Below, piece after piece: positions 18,539 to 28,200 of a DNA stretch of 64,000 bases. Both the position numbers and the translations under genes were made by a program. Location: assembly GCA_943370285.1 (NCBI GenBank), contig CALRQJ020000002.1, positions 310,001 through 374,000 on the forward strand. Reading direction: 5' to 3'. The notes under the pieces were generated by a model. It was given only the letters and a program-made list of their open reading frames with translations. It did no database searches and was not told where the DNA came from. The stretch comes from CALRQJ02 sp943370285 (lineage in GTDB: Bacteria; Bacteroidota; Bacteroidia; Chitinophagales; Chitinophagaceae). Each line of letters begins with the position of its first letter. The stretch's first letter is position 1.

Positions 18539-18546
18539 CAAAAGTA
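18539..18546 (-). promoter_or_regulatory. Candidate -7 element for rpmI-rplT
   Basis: TACTTTTG on the minus strand matches TAnnTTTG. No TTG lies at the expected distance upstream, so only the -7 half is supported. Confidence 0.45.
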
Positions 18547-18608
18547 AGGGAATCGTCGTTAAAATGGATAAATAAGGAGCGGTTTTTTATCAAAAACCAG
18601 CAAAAAGA

Positions 18609-19301
18609 CTAAGAAAAACGCCTTTTAACCGTTTGATCGAACTGTTTTACAATATCAGCACCTTCATCCCAACCTAGTTTGATCTTCAACTCTCGTTGTA
18701 TCCAATATTCAGCTTCGGGGTAAATATTGAAACTGTTAATGGTTTTAATGCTGCGTTCATACATCGTTTCATCGTCTCTAAACAAATCATGTATAAAACG
18801 ATGTCTTTCATTTATGCTGATGGCTTTTCGTAAATCTCTCACCGGCATGTCTTGCAAAATAGCGGCAACTTCTGTTTTTTCTTCTTTCAACCGATCATTT
18901 AACGAATCTAAAGTACTACCGACAGTATCGTTTAATTCAAATACTACTTTGTCTTGATGCGCTAAAGTTGGTACATCTTTAATTGGGTCAAACAACCAAC
19001 CACTAGCGTCGTCTTTTTTATGGTGATGGGTTTGACGAGGTTTGGCATCTATAAATTGGGGTTGTGGCTGCTCCATCACAGCTATAGGAGCAATAGTTGG
19101 TGGTATGTGTTCCGCAACTGCTTCCATAGGTTTAAAATTAGGAACCATTATAGAAACTTTAGAACTGCCGTTGCCAGAACCATTGACATACTGATGCAAC
19201 TCTGCTTGTAACATTTGTAAGGTTACCAGCATTTTTTGAGCATCGGCATGTTGTGCATGCAATTCTGCTAATTTGTTGATCAAAACACCAACTCTTTCCA
19301 T
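18609..19301 (-). CDS. Conserved-looking cytoplasmic protein of unknown function
   Basis: About 230 residues from the ATG at 19301; an in-frame GTG at 19331 would add 10. No signal peptide. An N-terminal helical heptad-like segment (LINKLAELHAQHADAQKMLV...) suggests a coiled coil, a Pro/Gln-rich linker follows (about 75-110), then a compact C-terminal helical domain (about 125-230) containing VRDLRKAISINERHRFIHDL and EAEYWIQRELKIKLGWDEG. I know this C-terminal pattern only as a protein of unknown function in Bacteroidota. It lies directly upstream of rpmI, with a promoter candidate between. Confidence 0.75.
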   Translation of the reverse strand: MERVGVLINKLAELHAQHADAQKMLVTLQMLQAELHQYVNGSGNGSSKVSIMVPNFKPMEAVAEHIPPTIAPIAVMEQPQPQFIDAKPRQTHHHKKDDASGWLFDPIKDVPTLAHQDKVVFELNDTVGSTLDSLNDRLKEEKTEVAAILQDMPVRDLRKAISINERHRFIHDLFRDDETMYERSIKTINSFNIYPEAEYWIQRELKIKLGWDEGADIVKQFDQTVKRRFS

Positions 19302-19385
19302 CGGAAGTGATACTTTTGGGGGGTTATTCACACTTATAATTCCTAAAAATACTAACTCTTTTTCAAGATTAGCAACTAATTAAGC

Positions 19386-19952
19386 ATGTTTATAGAACCT
19401 AATTTAACCGGAGAACGACGGGGATGGATTGAAGTAGTGTGCGGAAGTATGTTTAGTGGCAAAACCGAAGAATTGATTAGAAGGTTGAAAAGAGTAAAAA
19501 TTGCCAACTTAAAAGTGGAGATTTTTAAGCCCGCCATTGATGTGAGATACGATAATGAAAAAGTAGTCAGCCATGATGCTAATGCCATCATGTCTACACC
19601 AATAGACAATTCTCAAACCATTTTATTAATGGCTAATGATGTTGATGTAGTAGGCATTGATGAAGCTCAATTTTTTGATAAAGAAATAGTACATGTTTGC
19701 GAAACCCTTGCCAAACGTGGCATTCGGGTGATAGTTGCAGGTTTAGATATGGATTACATGGGCCGTCCATTTGGGCCAATGCCCGATTTATTAGCCATTG
19801 CAGATTATATTACCAAGCTGCATGCCATTTGTGTGCAATGTGGCAATATCGCAAGTATCAGCTATCGAAAAACGGCACAAGAAGGTCAGGTATTGTTAGG
19901 CGAAAAAGATATTTATGAACCCCGCTGCCGCAAATGTTGTGAAGACAAATAA
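19386..19952 (+). CDS. tdk: Thymidine kinase
   Basis: 188 residues, type II (tetrameric) thymidine kinase of the pyrimidine salvage pathway, making dTMP from thymidine. Walker A is GSMFSGKTEELIRR (about 20-33), Walker B is VVGIDEAQFFD, the substrate lid region is GLDMDYMGRPFGPMPDL, and the structural zinc site is the pair CVQCG and CRKCC. The stop overlaps the start of ccmB (TAATG at 19950-19954). Confidence 0.96.
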   Translation: MFIEPNLTGERRGWIEVVCGSMFSGKTEELIRRLKRVKIANLKVEIFKPAIDVRYDNEKVVSHDANAIMSTPIDNSQTILLMANDVDVVGIDEAQFFDKEIVHVCETLAKRGIRVIVAGLDMDYMGRPFGPMPDLLAIADYITKLHAICVQCGNIASISYRKTAQEGQVLLGEKDIYEPRCRKCCEDK

Positions 19953-20611
19953 TGAGCAATCCTAAACACATTATTGCAATGTTTAAAAAAGATGTTCTGC
20001 TCGAAATAAGGCAGCAATATTCTTTTTATGGTGTGTTATTATATGTGGCTTCTACCATTTTTGTTCTCTATTTAGCCATGGGACAGCCGGAAGATAAAGT
20101 ATGGAATGGCCTTTTTTGGATGATACAATTGTTTGTATGTGTTAACGCAGTTGCCAAAAGTTTTTTACAAGATAGCAAAGGCAGGATGTTGTATTTCTAT
20201 TCGATTGCGAGTGCTACTGATTTTATTCTCTCCAAACTGCTGTTCAATACTTTATTGATGATGGTGATGACCCTCACAAGCATCTTATTATTTGTAGCAT
20301 TACTAGGCAACCCTATGCAATACATGCTACAATTTATAGGTATTGCTTGTTTTGGTGGATTAAGTATTAGTCTGGTATTTACATTTTTGGCAGCTATAGC
20401 CGCTAAGGCACAACAAAACGCTGCACTAATGGCTATTTTAGGATTTCCGATTATCATTCCACAGTTGTTGTTGCTAATGAAAATTTCCAACATTGCTTTT
20501 TCCTCGGTTATTCAAACCGGTTTATGGCAAATTGTTGCTTTATTAGCCGCTTTAGATGTTATGGTGATTGTGTTATCCATTATTCTATTTCCATTCCTTT
20601 GGAAAGATTAG
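19952..20611 (+). CDS. ccmB: Heme exporter protein B (ABC permease CcmB)
   Basis: 219 residues with six hydrophobic segments. It opens with FKKDVLLEIRQQYSFYGVLLY, the conserved amphipathic N-terminus of CcmB, and keeps the family's SxxDFILSKLLFNTLLM and LGFPIIIPQLLL stretches. CcmA (the ATPase) is not adjacent. With CcmC and CcmD downstream it belongs to system I cytochrome c maturation, which delivers heme to the outside of the membrane. Overlaps tdk by 1 nt. Confidence 0.9.
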   Translation: MSNPKHIIAMFKKDVLLEIRQQYSFYGVLLYVASTIFVLYLAMGQPEDKVWNGLFWMIQLFVCVNAVAKSFLQDSKGRMLYFYSIASATDFILSKLLFNTLLMMVMTLTSILLFVALLGNPMQYMLQFIGIACFGGLSISLVFTFLAAIAAKAQQNAALMAILGFPIIIPQLLLLMKISNIAFSSVIQTGLWQIVALLAALDVMVIVLSIILFPFLWKD

Positions 20612-20695
20612 TTTTTATACCTACGTACTCGTCTTTTTCATGCAAGTGTTAACATTTTAATGAATTGTTACAATGGCGTAAATTTTACACATCCG

Positions 20696-20703
20696 TAAAT
20701 TTG
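20696..20703 (+). promoter_or_regulatory. Candidate -7 element for ccmC-ccmD
   Basis: TAAATTTG matches TAnnTTTG, 86 nt before ccmC. The nearest TTG is 28 nt upstream, outside the usual spacing, so support is partial. Confidence 0.35.
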
Positions 20704-20789
20704 TTGCCCCCCTTTCCCCTATTTTTGCGCTTCAATACAACGGTAATTACCCAAAGTGCTAATATCCATACCGTTGAAAAAGTAAAAGC

Positions 20790-21473
20790 ATGCTTCGCAA
20801 AAACTGGTGGAAAATTCTCTGTGTTGTGCTGCTCACTTACACCTTCATTGGCGGTTTTTTGTTTGATGCCCCTGCCCGTGAGATTTTACATGAAACCATT
20901 CGTAATCTACATTTTCATGTGTGTATGTGGTTTGCCATGATGATTTTGTTTACTGTGGCAGTAGTGTACCACGTAAAATATTTACGCAGCAACAATTTAG
21001 TGCATGACATTTATGCTGTGAACTACATTAAGCTAGGAATAGTATTTGGCATTTTAGGCTATACCACCGGCGCAGTTTGGGCTAAATATACTTGGACAGA
21101 ATTTGCCAACGATGCTGAAATTTTTAGAGAACCGAAATTGATTGGTGCTGCCATTGCGCTACTCATCTACTTTGCTTATTTGGTGTTGAGAGATTCTATG
21201 ACCGATTGGGAAAAGAAAGCTAGAGTAAGTGCAGTGTATGGCATTTTTGCTTATGCCTTATTATTCCCAACGATTTGGATTTTGCCAAGAATTTTAGAAA
21301 GTCTGCACCCTGGTAAAGGTGGTAACCCCGCTTTAAATTTCAAGGATAGTGATTTAAGATTGAGGGTTGTTTTTTACCCGGCTATCATCGGTTGGACTTT
21401 GCTTGGAGTTTGGATTACTATATTAAAGATCAGACTACAATTATTAAAAGATAAAAAACTGTTGCATGCATAA
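20790..21473 (+). CDS. ccmC: Heme exporter/cytochrome c assembly protein CcmC
   Basis: 227 residues, six membrane segments, CcsA/CcmC family. Seen: the heme-ligand histidine region NLHFHVCMWFAMM, the tryptophan-rich periplasmic loop YTTGAVWAKYTWTEF that corresponds to the WWD motif in shortened Bacteroidota form, and the second histidine in ESLHPGKGGNPAL. It presents heme to CcmE during cytochrome c maturation. Start ATG chosen at 20790, which gives the usual short N-terminus KNWWKILCV. A small ccmD gene overlaps its last 8 nt. Confidence 0.9.
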   Translation: MLRKNWWKILCVVLLTYTFIGGFLFDAPAREILHETIRNLHFHVCMWFAMMILFTVAVVYHVKYLRSNNLVHDIYAVNYIKLGIVFGILGYTTGAVWAKYTWTEFANDAEIFREPKLIGAAIALLIYFAYLVLRDSMTDWEKKARVSAVYGIFAYALLFPTIWILPRILESLHPGKGGNPALNFKDSDLRLRVVFYPAIIGWTLLGVWITILKIRLQLLKDKKLLHA

Positions 21474-21681
21474 ATTAAAATACTTGCTCGTTTTATTGTG
21501 CTCAATGGCTACCACAATGGTTGTAGCTCAAGACAATAAACAATACACTGCCGATGTGATGCGGAGTAACGGCAAAATTTATGTAGTGGTTGCAGTTTGC
21601 CTGATTATTCTTTTTGGATTGATTGCTTATGTGGTTAGAATTGATCGAAAAATAAGCAAACTAGAAAAAGGAGCTGAATAA
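21466..21681 (+). CDS. ccmD: CcmD-like small membrane protein
   Basis: 71 residues. N-terminal hydrophobic leader up to VVAQ, then one membrane segment (IYVVVAVCLIILFGLIAYVV) followed by the basic-acidic tail RIDRKISKLEKGAE, which is the CcmD pattern. Its reading frame overlaps the end of ccmC by 8 nt, so translation is coupled. CcmD stabilises the CcmABC complex during heme transfer. Confidence 0.85.
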   Translation: MHKLKYLLVLLCSMATTMVVAQDNKQYTADVMRSNGKIYVVVAVCLIILFGLIAYVVRIDRKISKLEKGAE

Positions 21682-21788
21682 AGTGTTGCCGTACAAGAGT
21701 GCGACGCAACGATGTTGCCACCTGTACAAATGACTGAACAATAAGAAATAACGATTGCTAAATACTCTAAACAAAAAAACGATTGCGT

Positions 21789-23207
21789 ATGTCAAATCAA
21801 CAGTACAGCTTTTTCCAAAGCGTTGAAAAAAGCTTTGATAAGGCGGCCAAATTTACGAAGTACGACAAAGGATTATTGGAACAAATTAAAGCTTGTAACA
21901 GCATTTACAGCATGCGTTTTCCTGTGAAAATGGATGATGGTCGTATTGAAGTTATTGAGGCTTACCGTGTACAACACAGCCAACATAAAAGTCCTTGTAA
22001 AGGTGGTATTCGCTTTAGCGATGAAGTGAACCAAGATGAAGTAATGGCATTAGCTAGTCTAATGACTTATAAGTGTGCTATTGTGAACGTTCCATTTGGT
22101 GGCGGTAAGGGTGGTATTAAAATTAATCCTCGCAAATACAGCACTTACGAATTAGAAAAAATTACCCGTCGTTATACGGCTGAATTAGTGAAGAAAAATT
22201 TTATTGGCCCGGGCATTGATGTTCCTGCTCCTGACTATGGAACAGGCGAAAGAGAAATGTCTTGGATTGTTGATACTTATGCCTCATTAAAGCCGGGTGA
22301 AATTGATGCTGCCGGTTGCGTTACCGGTAAACCTATTACCCAAGGCGGTGTTCGTGGCCGTAAAGAAGCTACCGGATTGGGTGTTTTCTTTGGCATTAGA
22401 GAAGTGTGTAACATGCCTGATGTAATGGCTAAATTAGGCTTAACAACGGGTGTTGAAGGCAAAACAGTAGTAGTACAAGGCTTGGGAAATGTAGGCTATC
22501 ACAGTGCAAAATTCTTTCGTGAAGGTGGTGCAAAAGTGATTGCTATTGCCGAGTACGAAGGTGCTATTTACAAAGCAGATGGAATTAATGAAGAAGAATT
22601 ATTTCAACACAGAAAAACTACAGGGTCAATCCTGAATTTTCCGGGTGCAACTAATATCACAAAAAATACCGAAGCTTTGGAATTAGAATGTGATATTTTG
22701 ATTCCGGCTGCATTAGAAAATGTCATCAACGGAGAAAATGCACCACGAGTAAAAGCAAAAATTATTGGCGAAGCTGCAAATGGTCCTTTAACACCGGAAG
22801 CAGATGAAATTTTTTCTGCTAAAGGAGTTTTGGTAGTACCGGATATGTATTTGAATGCAGGTGGTGTAACCGTATCTTATTTTGAGTGGTTGAAGAACTT
22901 AAGCCATGTACGTTACGGCAGAATGGAAAAGCGTTTTACCGAAAATATGAATTCACATATTTTGGCTCAGATTGAAGAAATGTCGGGCAAAAAAGTAAGT
23001 GATAAGGAAAGAGAATTTATTCTTCACGGACCAGATGAAGTTGATTTAGTACATAGCGGCTTAGAAGAATCTATGATTAGTGCTACACATGAAATCATGG
23101 ATATTTGGAAAAGCAATCCTGAGATTCCGGATATGCGAACAGCAGCTTATGTAAATGCCATCAACAAAGTAGCAACCAGCTATTTAGAGTTGGGTATTTT
23201 CCCTTAA
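21789..23207 (+). CDS. gdhA: Glutamate dehydrogenase (Glu/Leu/Phe/Val family)
   Basis: 472 residues from the ATG at 21789; a TTG two codons earlier is unlikely. The enzyme interconverts glutamate and 2-oxoglutarate plus ammonia. Seen: substrate-binding KGGIRFSDEVNQDEVMALA, the catalytic lysine loop NVPFGGGKGGIKINP (about 97-111), VPAPDYGTGEREM, the Rossmann NAD(P) motif VVVQGLGNVGYHSAKF, and the closing GGVTVSYFEWLKN. The glutamate after the nucleotide-binding glycines (IAIAEYEG) hints at NAD rather than NADP, but this is only suggestive. Followed by a good terminator. Confidence 0.94.
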   Translation: MSNQQYSFFQSVEKSFDKAAKFTKYDKGLLEQIKACNSIYSMRFPVKMDDGRIEVIEAYRVQHSQHKSPCKGGIRFSDEVNQDEVMALASLMTYKCAIVNVPFGGGKGGIKINPRKYSTYELEKITRRYTAELVKKNFIGPGIDVPAPDYGTGEREMSWIVDTYASLKPGEIDAAGCVTGKPITQGGVRGRKEATGLGVFFGIREVCNMPDVMAKLGLTTGVEGKTVVVQGLGNVGYHSAKFFREGGAKVIAIAEYEGAIYKADGINEEELFQHRKTTGSILNFPGATNITKNTEALELECDILIPAALENVINGENAPRVKAKIIGEAANGPLTPEADEIFSAKGVLVVPDMYLNAGGVTVSYFEWLKNLSHVRYGRMEKRFTENMNSHILAQIEEMSGKKVSDKEREFILHGPDEVDLVHSGLEESMISATHEIMDIWKSNPEIPDMRTAAYVNAINKVATSYLELGIFP

Positions 23208-23231
23208 TCTTCATTTCAAAAATTATCATCA

Positions 23232-23262
23232 AACGGTGTTGAACAACTCAGCACCGTTTTTT
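23232..23262 (+). terminator. Rho-independent terminator of gdhA
   Basis: Stem AACGGTG/CACCGTT with a 13-nt loop, followed by a run of T residues. Confidence 0.85.
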
Positions 23263-23317
23263 ATTGCTCAAAGTTTGCTGAATTGTTTTTTTTCAACAAC
23301 TTCACTCATCAAATTGA

Positions 23318-25225
23318 ATGACTTCAAAAATCAACAACATGAAGAAATTGCTATGGCTCATTATTGTATTACCAATTGTAAGTTTTGCTCAAACCATTGA
23401 TTCTGCTTGGTTAGCAGATAACTATACCAAACAGGAAATCTACATTCCGATGAGAGATGGTGTAAAACTCTTTACATCAATTTATGCTCCTAAAAGCAAT
23501 ACAGAACAACATCCAATTTTAATGACAAGAACCCCCTACTCTTGTGCCCCTTACGGCGAAAAAAATTATCGAACATTCTATACCAACCATTATAAAGAAT
23601 ACTTGAGAGAGGGTTACATTATGGTGATACAAGATGTTCGTGGCCGTTGGATGAGTGAAGGTGAATTTGTAGATGTTCGTCCGTATAACCCCAACAAAAA
23701 AACCAATAGCGATATTGATGAAGCAAGTGACACCTATGATACCGTTGATTGGTTGACTAAAAACCTCAACAACAATAATGGTAAAGTGGGTGTGTTTGGC
23801 ATTTCTTATCCCGGCTTTTACTCTACTATGGCGGCTTTGAGTAACCATCCGGCGGTAAAAGCAGTGAGCCCTCAGGCTCCGGTAACCGATTGGTTTATGG
23901 GTGATGATTTTCACCACAACGGTGCTTTTATGTTAATGGATGGTTTTAGCTTTTATCGTGGCTTTGGCCGACCAAGACCAACACCAACCACTACTCAAAC
24001 ACCATCAAAAGATATTTTTTACAGTAAAGACAATTACAAGTTTTACTTAGAAACCGGTGCATTAACCAACTTCACCAAATTAATGGGCGACAGTATCAAA
24101 TTCTGGAACGATTTAATGAATCACTCCAACTACGATGCTTGGTGGAAAGCCAGAAATGCCAGAGTGGGTGCATATAATGTAAAGCCTGCCATGCTTACGG
24201 TTGGTGGATTGTTTGATGCCGAAGATTGCTTTGGTGCATGGGCAACCTATAAAGCCATTGAACAACAATCGCCACAAACAAAAAACCAGATTGTAATGGG
24301 TCCTTGGTTTCATGGACAATGGGCCGGCAGAGGCAGTGATGGTTCATTCTTAGGTAATGTAAAATTTGGCAGCGCAACAAGCACCTGGTATGCAGAAAAT
24401 ATGGAGATTCCATTTTTTCAATACCACTTAAAAGGCAAAGGAAGTATTGACAAGATTGCTGAAGCCAATATCTTTTTTACAGGTGAAAACAGTTGGCGTC
24501 AATTGGCACAATGGCCACCTGCCAATGCTAGCAATTCCAATTATTATTTAGCCGCAGGAGGCAAAATAACCGGCACCAAACCAACCGCTAAAAATAGCTT
24601 TAGTGCTTATATAAGCGACCCGGCTAAACCGGTACCTTATACAGAAGATGTACATTTTGGCAGAACAAGAGAATACATGACCGATGACCAACGTTTTGCA
24701 GCTAGAAGACCTGATGTACTAGTGTTTCAAACCGAAGTGTTAGACAATGACCTAACTGTTGCAGGACCGGTAATAGCTGATTTAGTAGCTAGTATCTCCA
24801 CCACCGATGCCGATTTTGTAGTGAAAGTGATTGATGTTTTTCCCGATGATTTTAAATATGAAGGCACAACAACTCAAACCGGCAGAACAGCTCCAACAGC
24901 AGTACCCATGGGTGGTTATCAAATGTTGGTGAGAGGCGAAATTTTGAGAGGTAAATTCCGTAATAGTTTTGAAAAGCCCGAAGCTTTTGTACCCAATAAA
25001 CCAACTGAAGTAAAATTCACTTTACCTGATGTTGCACATACCTTCAAAAAAGGCCATCGCATGATGGTACAAATTCAAAGTAGTTGGTTCCCATTGGTAG
25101 ATAGAAACCCACAACAGTTTCTAGACATTTACAAAGCCACCGATAAAGATTTCAAAAAAGCAACCATACAAATTCACCATTCCGCCACACAAGCAAGCCG
25201 ACTGATTATACCCACTATACGGTAG
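23318..25225 (+). CDS. CocE/NonD family (S15-type) exported hydrolase
   Basis: 635 residues; if translation starts at the ATG at 23339 the signal peptide MKKLLWLIIVLPIVSFAQ is placed at the very N-terminus, which is the likelier start. The catalytic alpha/beta-hydrolase domain (about 40-380) shows PMRDGVKLFTSIYAPK, the DVRGRWMSEG stretch, nucleophile GISYPGFYS and a GPWFHGQW histidine segment. A C-terminal galactose-binding-like beta domain follows. Members are X-Pro dipeptidyl peptidases, cephalosporin/cocaine esterases or amino-acid ester hydrolases. Acts in the periplasm or outside. The exact substrate is not predictable. Confidence 0.9.
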   Translation: MTSKINNMKKLLWLIIVLPIVSFAQTIDSAWLADNYTKQEIYIPMRDGVKLFTSIYAPKSNTEQHPILMTRTPYSCAPYGEKNYRTFYTNHYKEYLREGYIMVIQDVRGRWMSEGEFVDVRPYNPNKKTNSDIDEASDTYDTVDWLTKNLNNNNGKVGVFGISYPGFYSTMAALSNHPAVKAVSPQAPVTDWFMGDDFHHNGAFMLMDGFSFYRGFGRPRPTPTTTQTPSKDIFYSKDNYKFYLETGALTNFTKLMGDSIKFWNDLMNHSNYDAWWKARNARVGAYNVKPAMLTVGGLFDAEDCFGAWATYKAIEQQSPQTKNQIVMGPWFHGQWAGRGSDGSFLGNVKFGSATSTWYAENMEIPFFQYHLKGKGSIDKIAEANIFFTGENSWRQLAQWPPANASNSNYYLAAGGKITGTKPTAKNSFSAYISDPAKPVPYTEDVHFGRTREYMTDDQRFAARRPDVLVFQTEVLDNDLTVAGPVIADLVASISTTDADFVVKVIDVFPDDFKYEGTTTQTGRTAPTAVPMGGYQMLVRGEILRGKFRNSFEKPEAFVPNKPTEVKFTLPDVAHTFKKGHRMMVQIQSSWFPLVDRNPQQFLDIYKATDKDFKKATIQIHHSATQASRLIIPTIR

Positions 25226-25230
25226 TAAGC

Positions 25231-25262
25231 ATTAGGGTGTAAGTTGTAACTTACACCCTAAT
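25231..25262. terminator. Near-perfect inverted repeat between the hydrolase and TPR-CHAT genes
   Basis: Arms ATTAGGGTGTAAGTT and AACTTACACCCTAAT around a 2-nt centre. Only a weak T tract follows, so it may act as a terminator or be one of the 7-bp-period elements described elsewhere, since it divides cleanly into heptamers (GGGTGTA, AGTTGTA, ACTTACA). Confidence 0.6.
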
Positions 25263-25272
25263 TATTTCGGCT

Positions 25273-28200
25273 ATGCACAAGATTATTATTGTACTCCTTC
25301 TTGGCATTATTGCAAGTCTTATTCCTGATGAAATTATTGCACAGCAAAGCACTGAGCTAGAAACCGTTTACAAGAATTTCAGGATTAGAAAAGTTTATCC
25401 TTCTAAAGCCGATACTGTTTATGCTGCCGTGTATGGCAGTCCTGAATTTGGTCCCGAAATAGGTAGCAGCGGAACAGTAACCGCTGAAATGAGCAGTGAG
25501 CAACGCTCTGAACAAGAATTGGGTTCCTGTTTTGTCATCAGTTACCAAGACAGTAAAAAGTTTTTTACCGTTTACATCATCAATAAACACCGCAACAAAG
25601 CCGACTCCAATTATAGAGCCGCTACAGGTGATGTGATCACATTACCCATCAAAGTACCTAAAGTAAAAATCCCTAGCTTATTACGAAAAATTGACCTACA
25701 AGGAACGCTGATTTATAATAACGATGCCGGATTCATCTATCCACCTAACAGAATCTATCAAAATGATACCAAAATTTTTGAAGACAGTGTTTTGCAAGCC
25801 TATACGGAGGAAGTAAGAAAAGCGGTTGATTTATTCAAAAACAATACCAATCCAAGCATTAGAACCCCTGCCGAAAAGGGTCGTTACAAAGGCAAAACCA
25901 TGTTAGAAGCCATGACTGCCTGTACCAACAAAGATGTATTGCTTTTCTTAAAGTATGTCGTTGACTATCCAAGAAGTTATCGGGCAAAAGATTATAACAT
26001 TGGAGAAGTTTTTGGCGGCTGGGTTATCGCCGGTGCCCCCGAAAGCCCCACAGAAGTATTGGATTGTTTAGCAGCAGTAGTGGGCAAGCCTTTGCTACTC
26101 AAACAAAAAGTAACACAATACAAAAGTTTAATCATTGAAGATTATCAAATCAATAATTGGATTGGCAAAGCCATGGATTTATTCAAATCAGGTCTGTTCG
26201 ATGAATCTGAACATATGTATAATCTCATTGCCCCCATTTTACCCATCATCAATGATAGTATTCTAAGCGGCACTTATTACATTGCCAAAGCAGAATTTGA
26301 ACAATACAAACACAACTATTATAAGGTAATTGCTTTGTGCGATTCGGGTATTGTATTACTCAAAAACATTAGAGACAGAGATAATATTTATTATCAAACC
26401 CAATACAAAAAAGCATTCGCTTACAGGCAGCTCAAACAAAAAGAAAAAGCACTTGCCATTTATAGTTCTTTACTGCAACAACTAGACAAGGACAGTTTAT
26501 TGACAGACAGTACAACCATTTTATCCGTCAGAGCAAGATTGTACCGAGAACAGGGGAATACAGCTTATGCGTTTGAAGATTTTTTTGATGCCATCACCAA
26601 TTTCACAAAAGCATATGAGCTATATAAAAGAGTAGGTAATAATGCAGCTTTATCATTAGCTGCTGAAATGCAATCTAATATTGCCAGAATTTATAAAAAA
26701 CAAAATCGCAATAAAGAAGCAGAAGCCATTTATTTAGACTTGTTAGAGATCAATCGTTCTCAAGTCAATATCAAAGAGGGTGCAGAAACGATAGCCAATA
26801 TTGCTTACCTCAGATCACAAATGGGTAATTATAAAAAAGCGTTGGAGAATTACAGAACAGCTTATAACCTCTATAAATATTTACAAAATAAAAGTGAGGC
26901 AGGATATAACCTTTCTCAAATGGGACAAAATTATTGGAACTTAGGTATGTACGACTCTGCTATTGATGCACACCAAAAGGCAATTGAGCTACAAAAAGAA
27001 GCAGACAACAAAAAATATGAAGCTTATGCATGGAGTAAACTAGGTCATCTTTTTACCATAACCGGAGATAAAAGCAAAGCCATCGCAGCCTTTGATAGTG
27101 CTATCTATCATGCTTTAGCAGGGAATGACACTTTGAGTTATATTAGTTATTTGAATGATAAAGGAGAAGCCTATGAAAATGATAAAGACTACAACAAAGC
27201 AAAAGAATATTACACCAAAGCATATACAACAGCAAAAAAAATCAATAGTAAGACAAGTACTTTAGAATCTTTTTACAAGCTTGCAGGAGCAAACTATGTC
27301 ATTGACTCGGCCCTAGCTAGAAAGCAATTCATGGAATCATTTGCTATGGCTGAACAACTTGGAGATAAAGACAAACAAATTTATAGTCTGCTCAATTTAG
27401 GAGCATTGCTTACCAATCAATCTGATTATGTAACAAGCGTTGCATATTTTAAAAAAGCATTGACCATAGCAAATAGTGAAAACAATATTTTTGACCAAGC
27501 AGAGTGTTATCGCTTTATGGGCATGGCTGCACAAGAGCGTCAAGAATTTGATTCTGCCTTCGCATACTTAAATCGGTCATTGAGTTTATTTACTACAATT
27601 CAAAACAATGCAAAACTGCCATTATTGTATAGAAGATTAGCAGATTTATATGTATCCACTTCTGATTTCAAAAAGGCTGAAACACATTACCAAACTGCAT
27701 TACAAATAGCAGATAGCACCAATAACAAAACAGAAAGCGTAGCTATTTTATCTGAATACAGTTACTTAGAGTTGCTCAAAGGAAATAATAAAAATGCCTT
27801 ACGTTATTTAGATAGTGCTAATGCTTTACTCAGTTCAACAAATAGTACTTTATTGCAGGCTAGTCTTTACCTATCGTATGGTAATTACTACAACCGCATT
27901 TTTGAAAATGAAAAAGGTTTGAACTACTATAAAGTTGCAGACAGCATTTATATTAAAGAAGGTGCCACTGAATCAAGAATTACTTTGCTGAATAATATTG
28001 GTAGTTTATTTGCTAGCCAAAGAAATTGGAATAAAGCTTTAGACTATTTTTTACAAGCTCAAAAATTGGCTAAACGACAAAATGTATTAACCGATATCGG
28101 ATTACTCATTCAATTAAATATTGCAGAAGTTTATTACTATAAAAAAGATTATACAAAAGCACAGCAAGCTTGTAAAGAAATAGAAAAAAATGCCACACAG

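Noticed and set aside
20665..20940. Open frame of 91 codons ahead of ccmC
   Set aside because: It overlaps ccmC in another frame and has no recognisable features.
21705..21735. Conserved intergenic element containing GACGCAACGA, also inverted near 60003-60012
   Set aside because: The shared core is only about 10 nt; too short to call a repeat without a genome-wide count.
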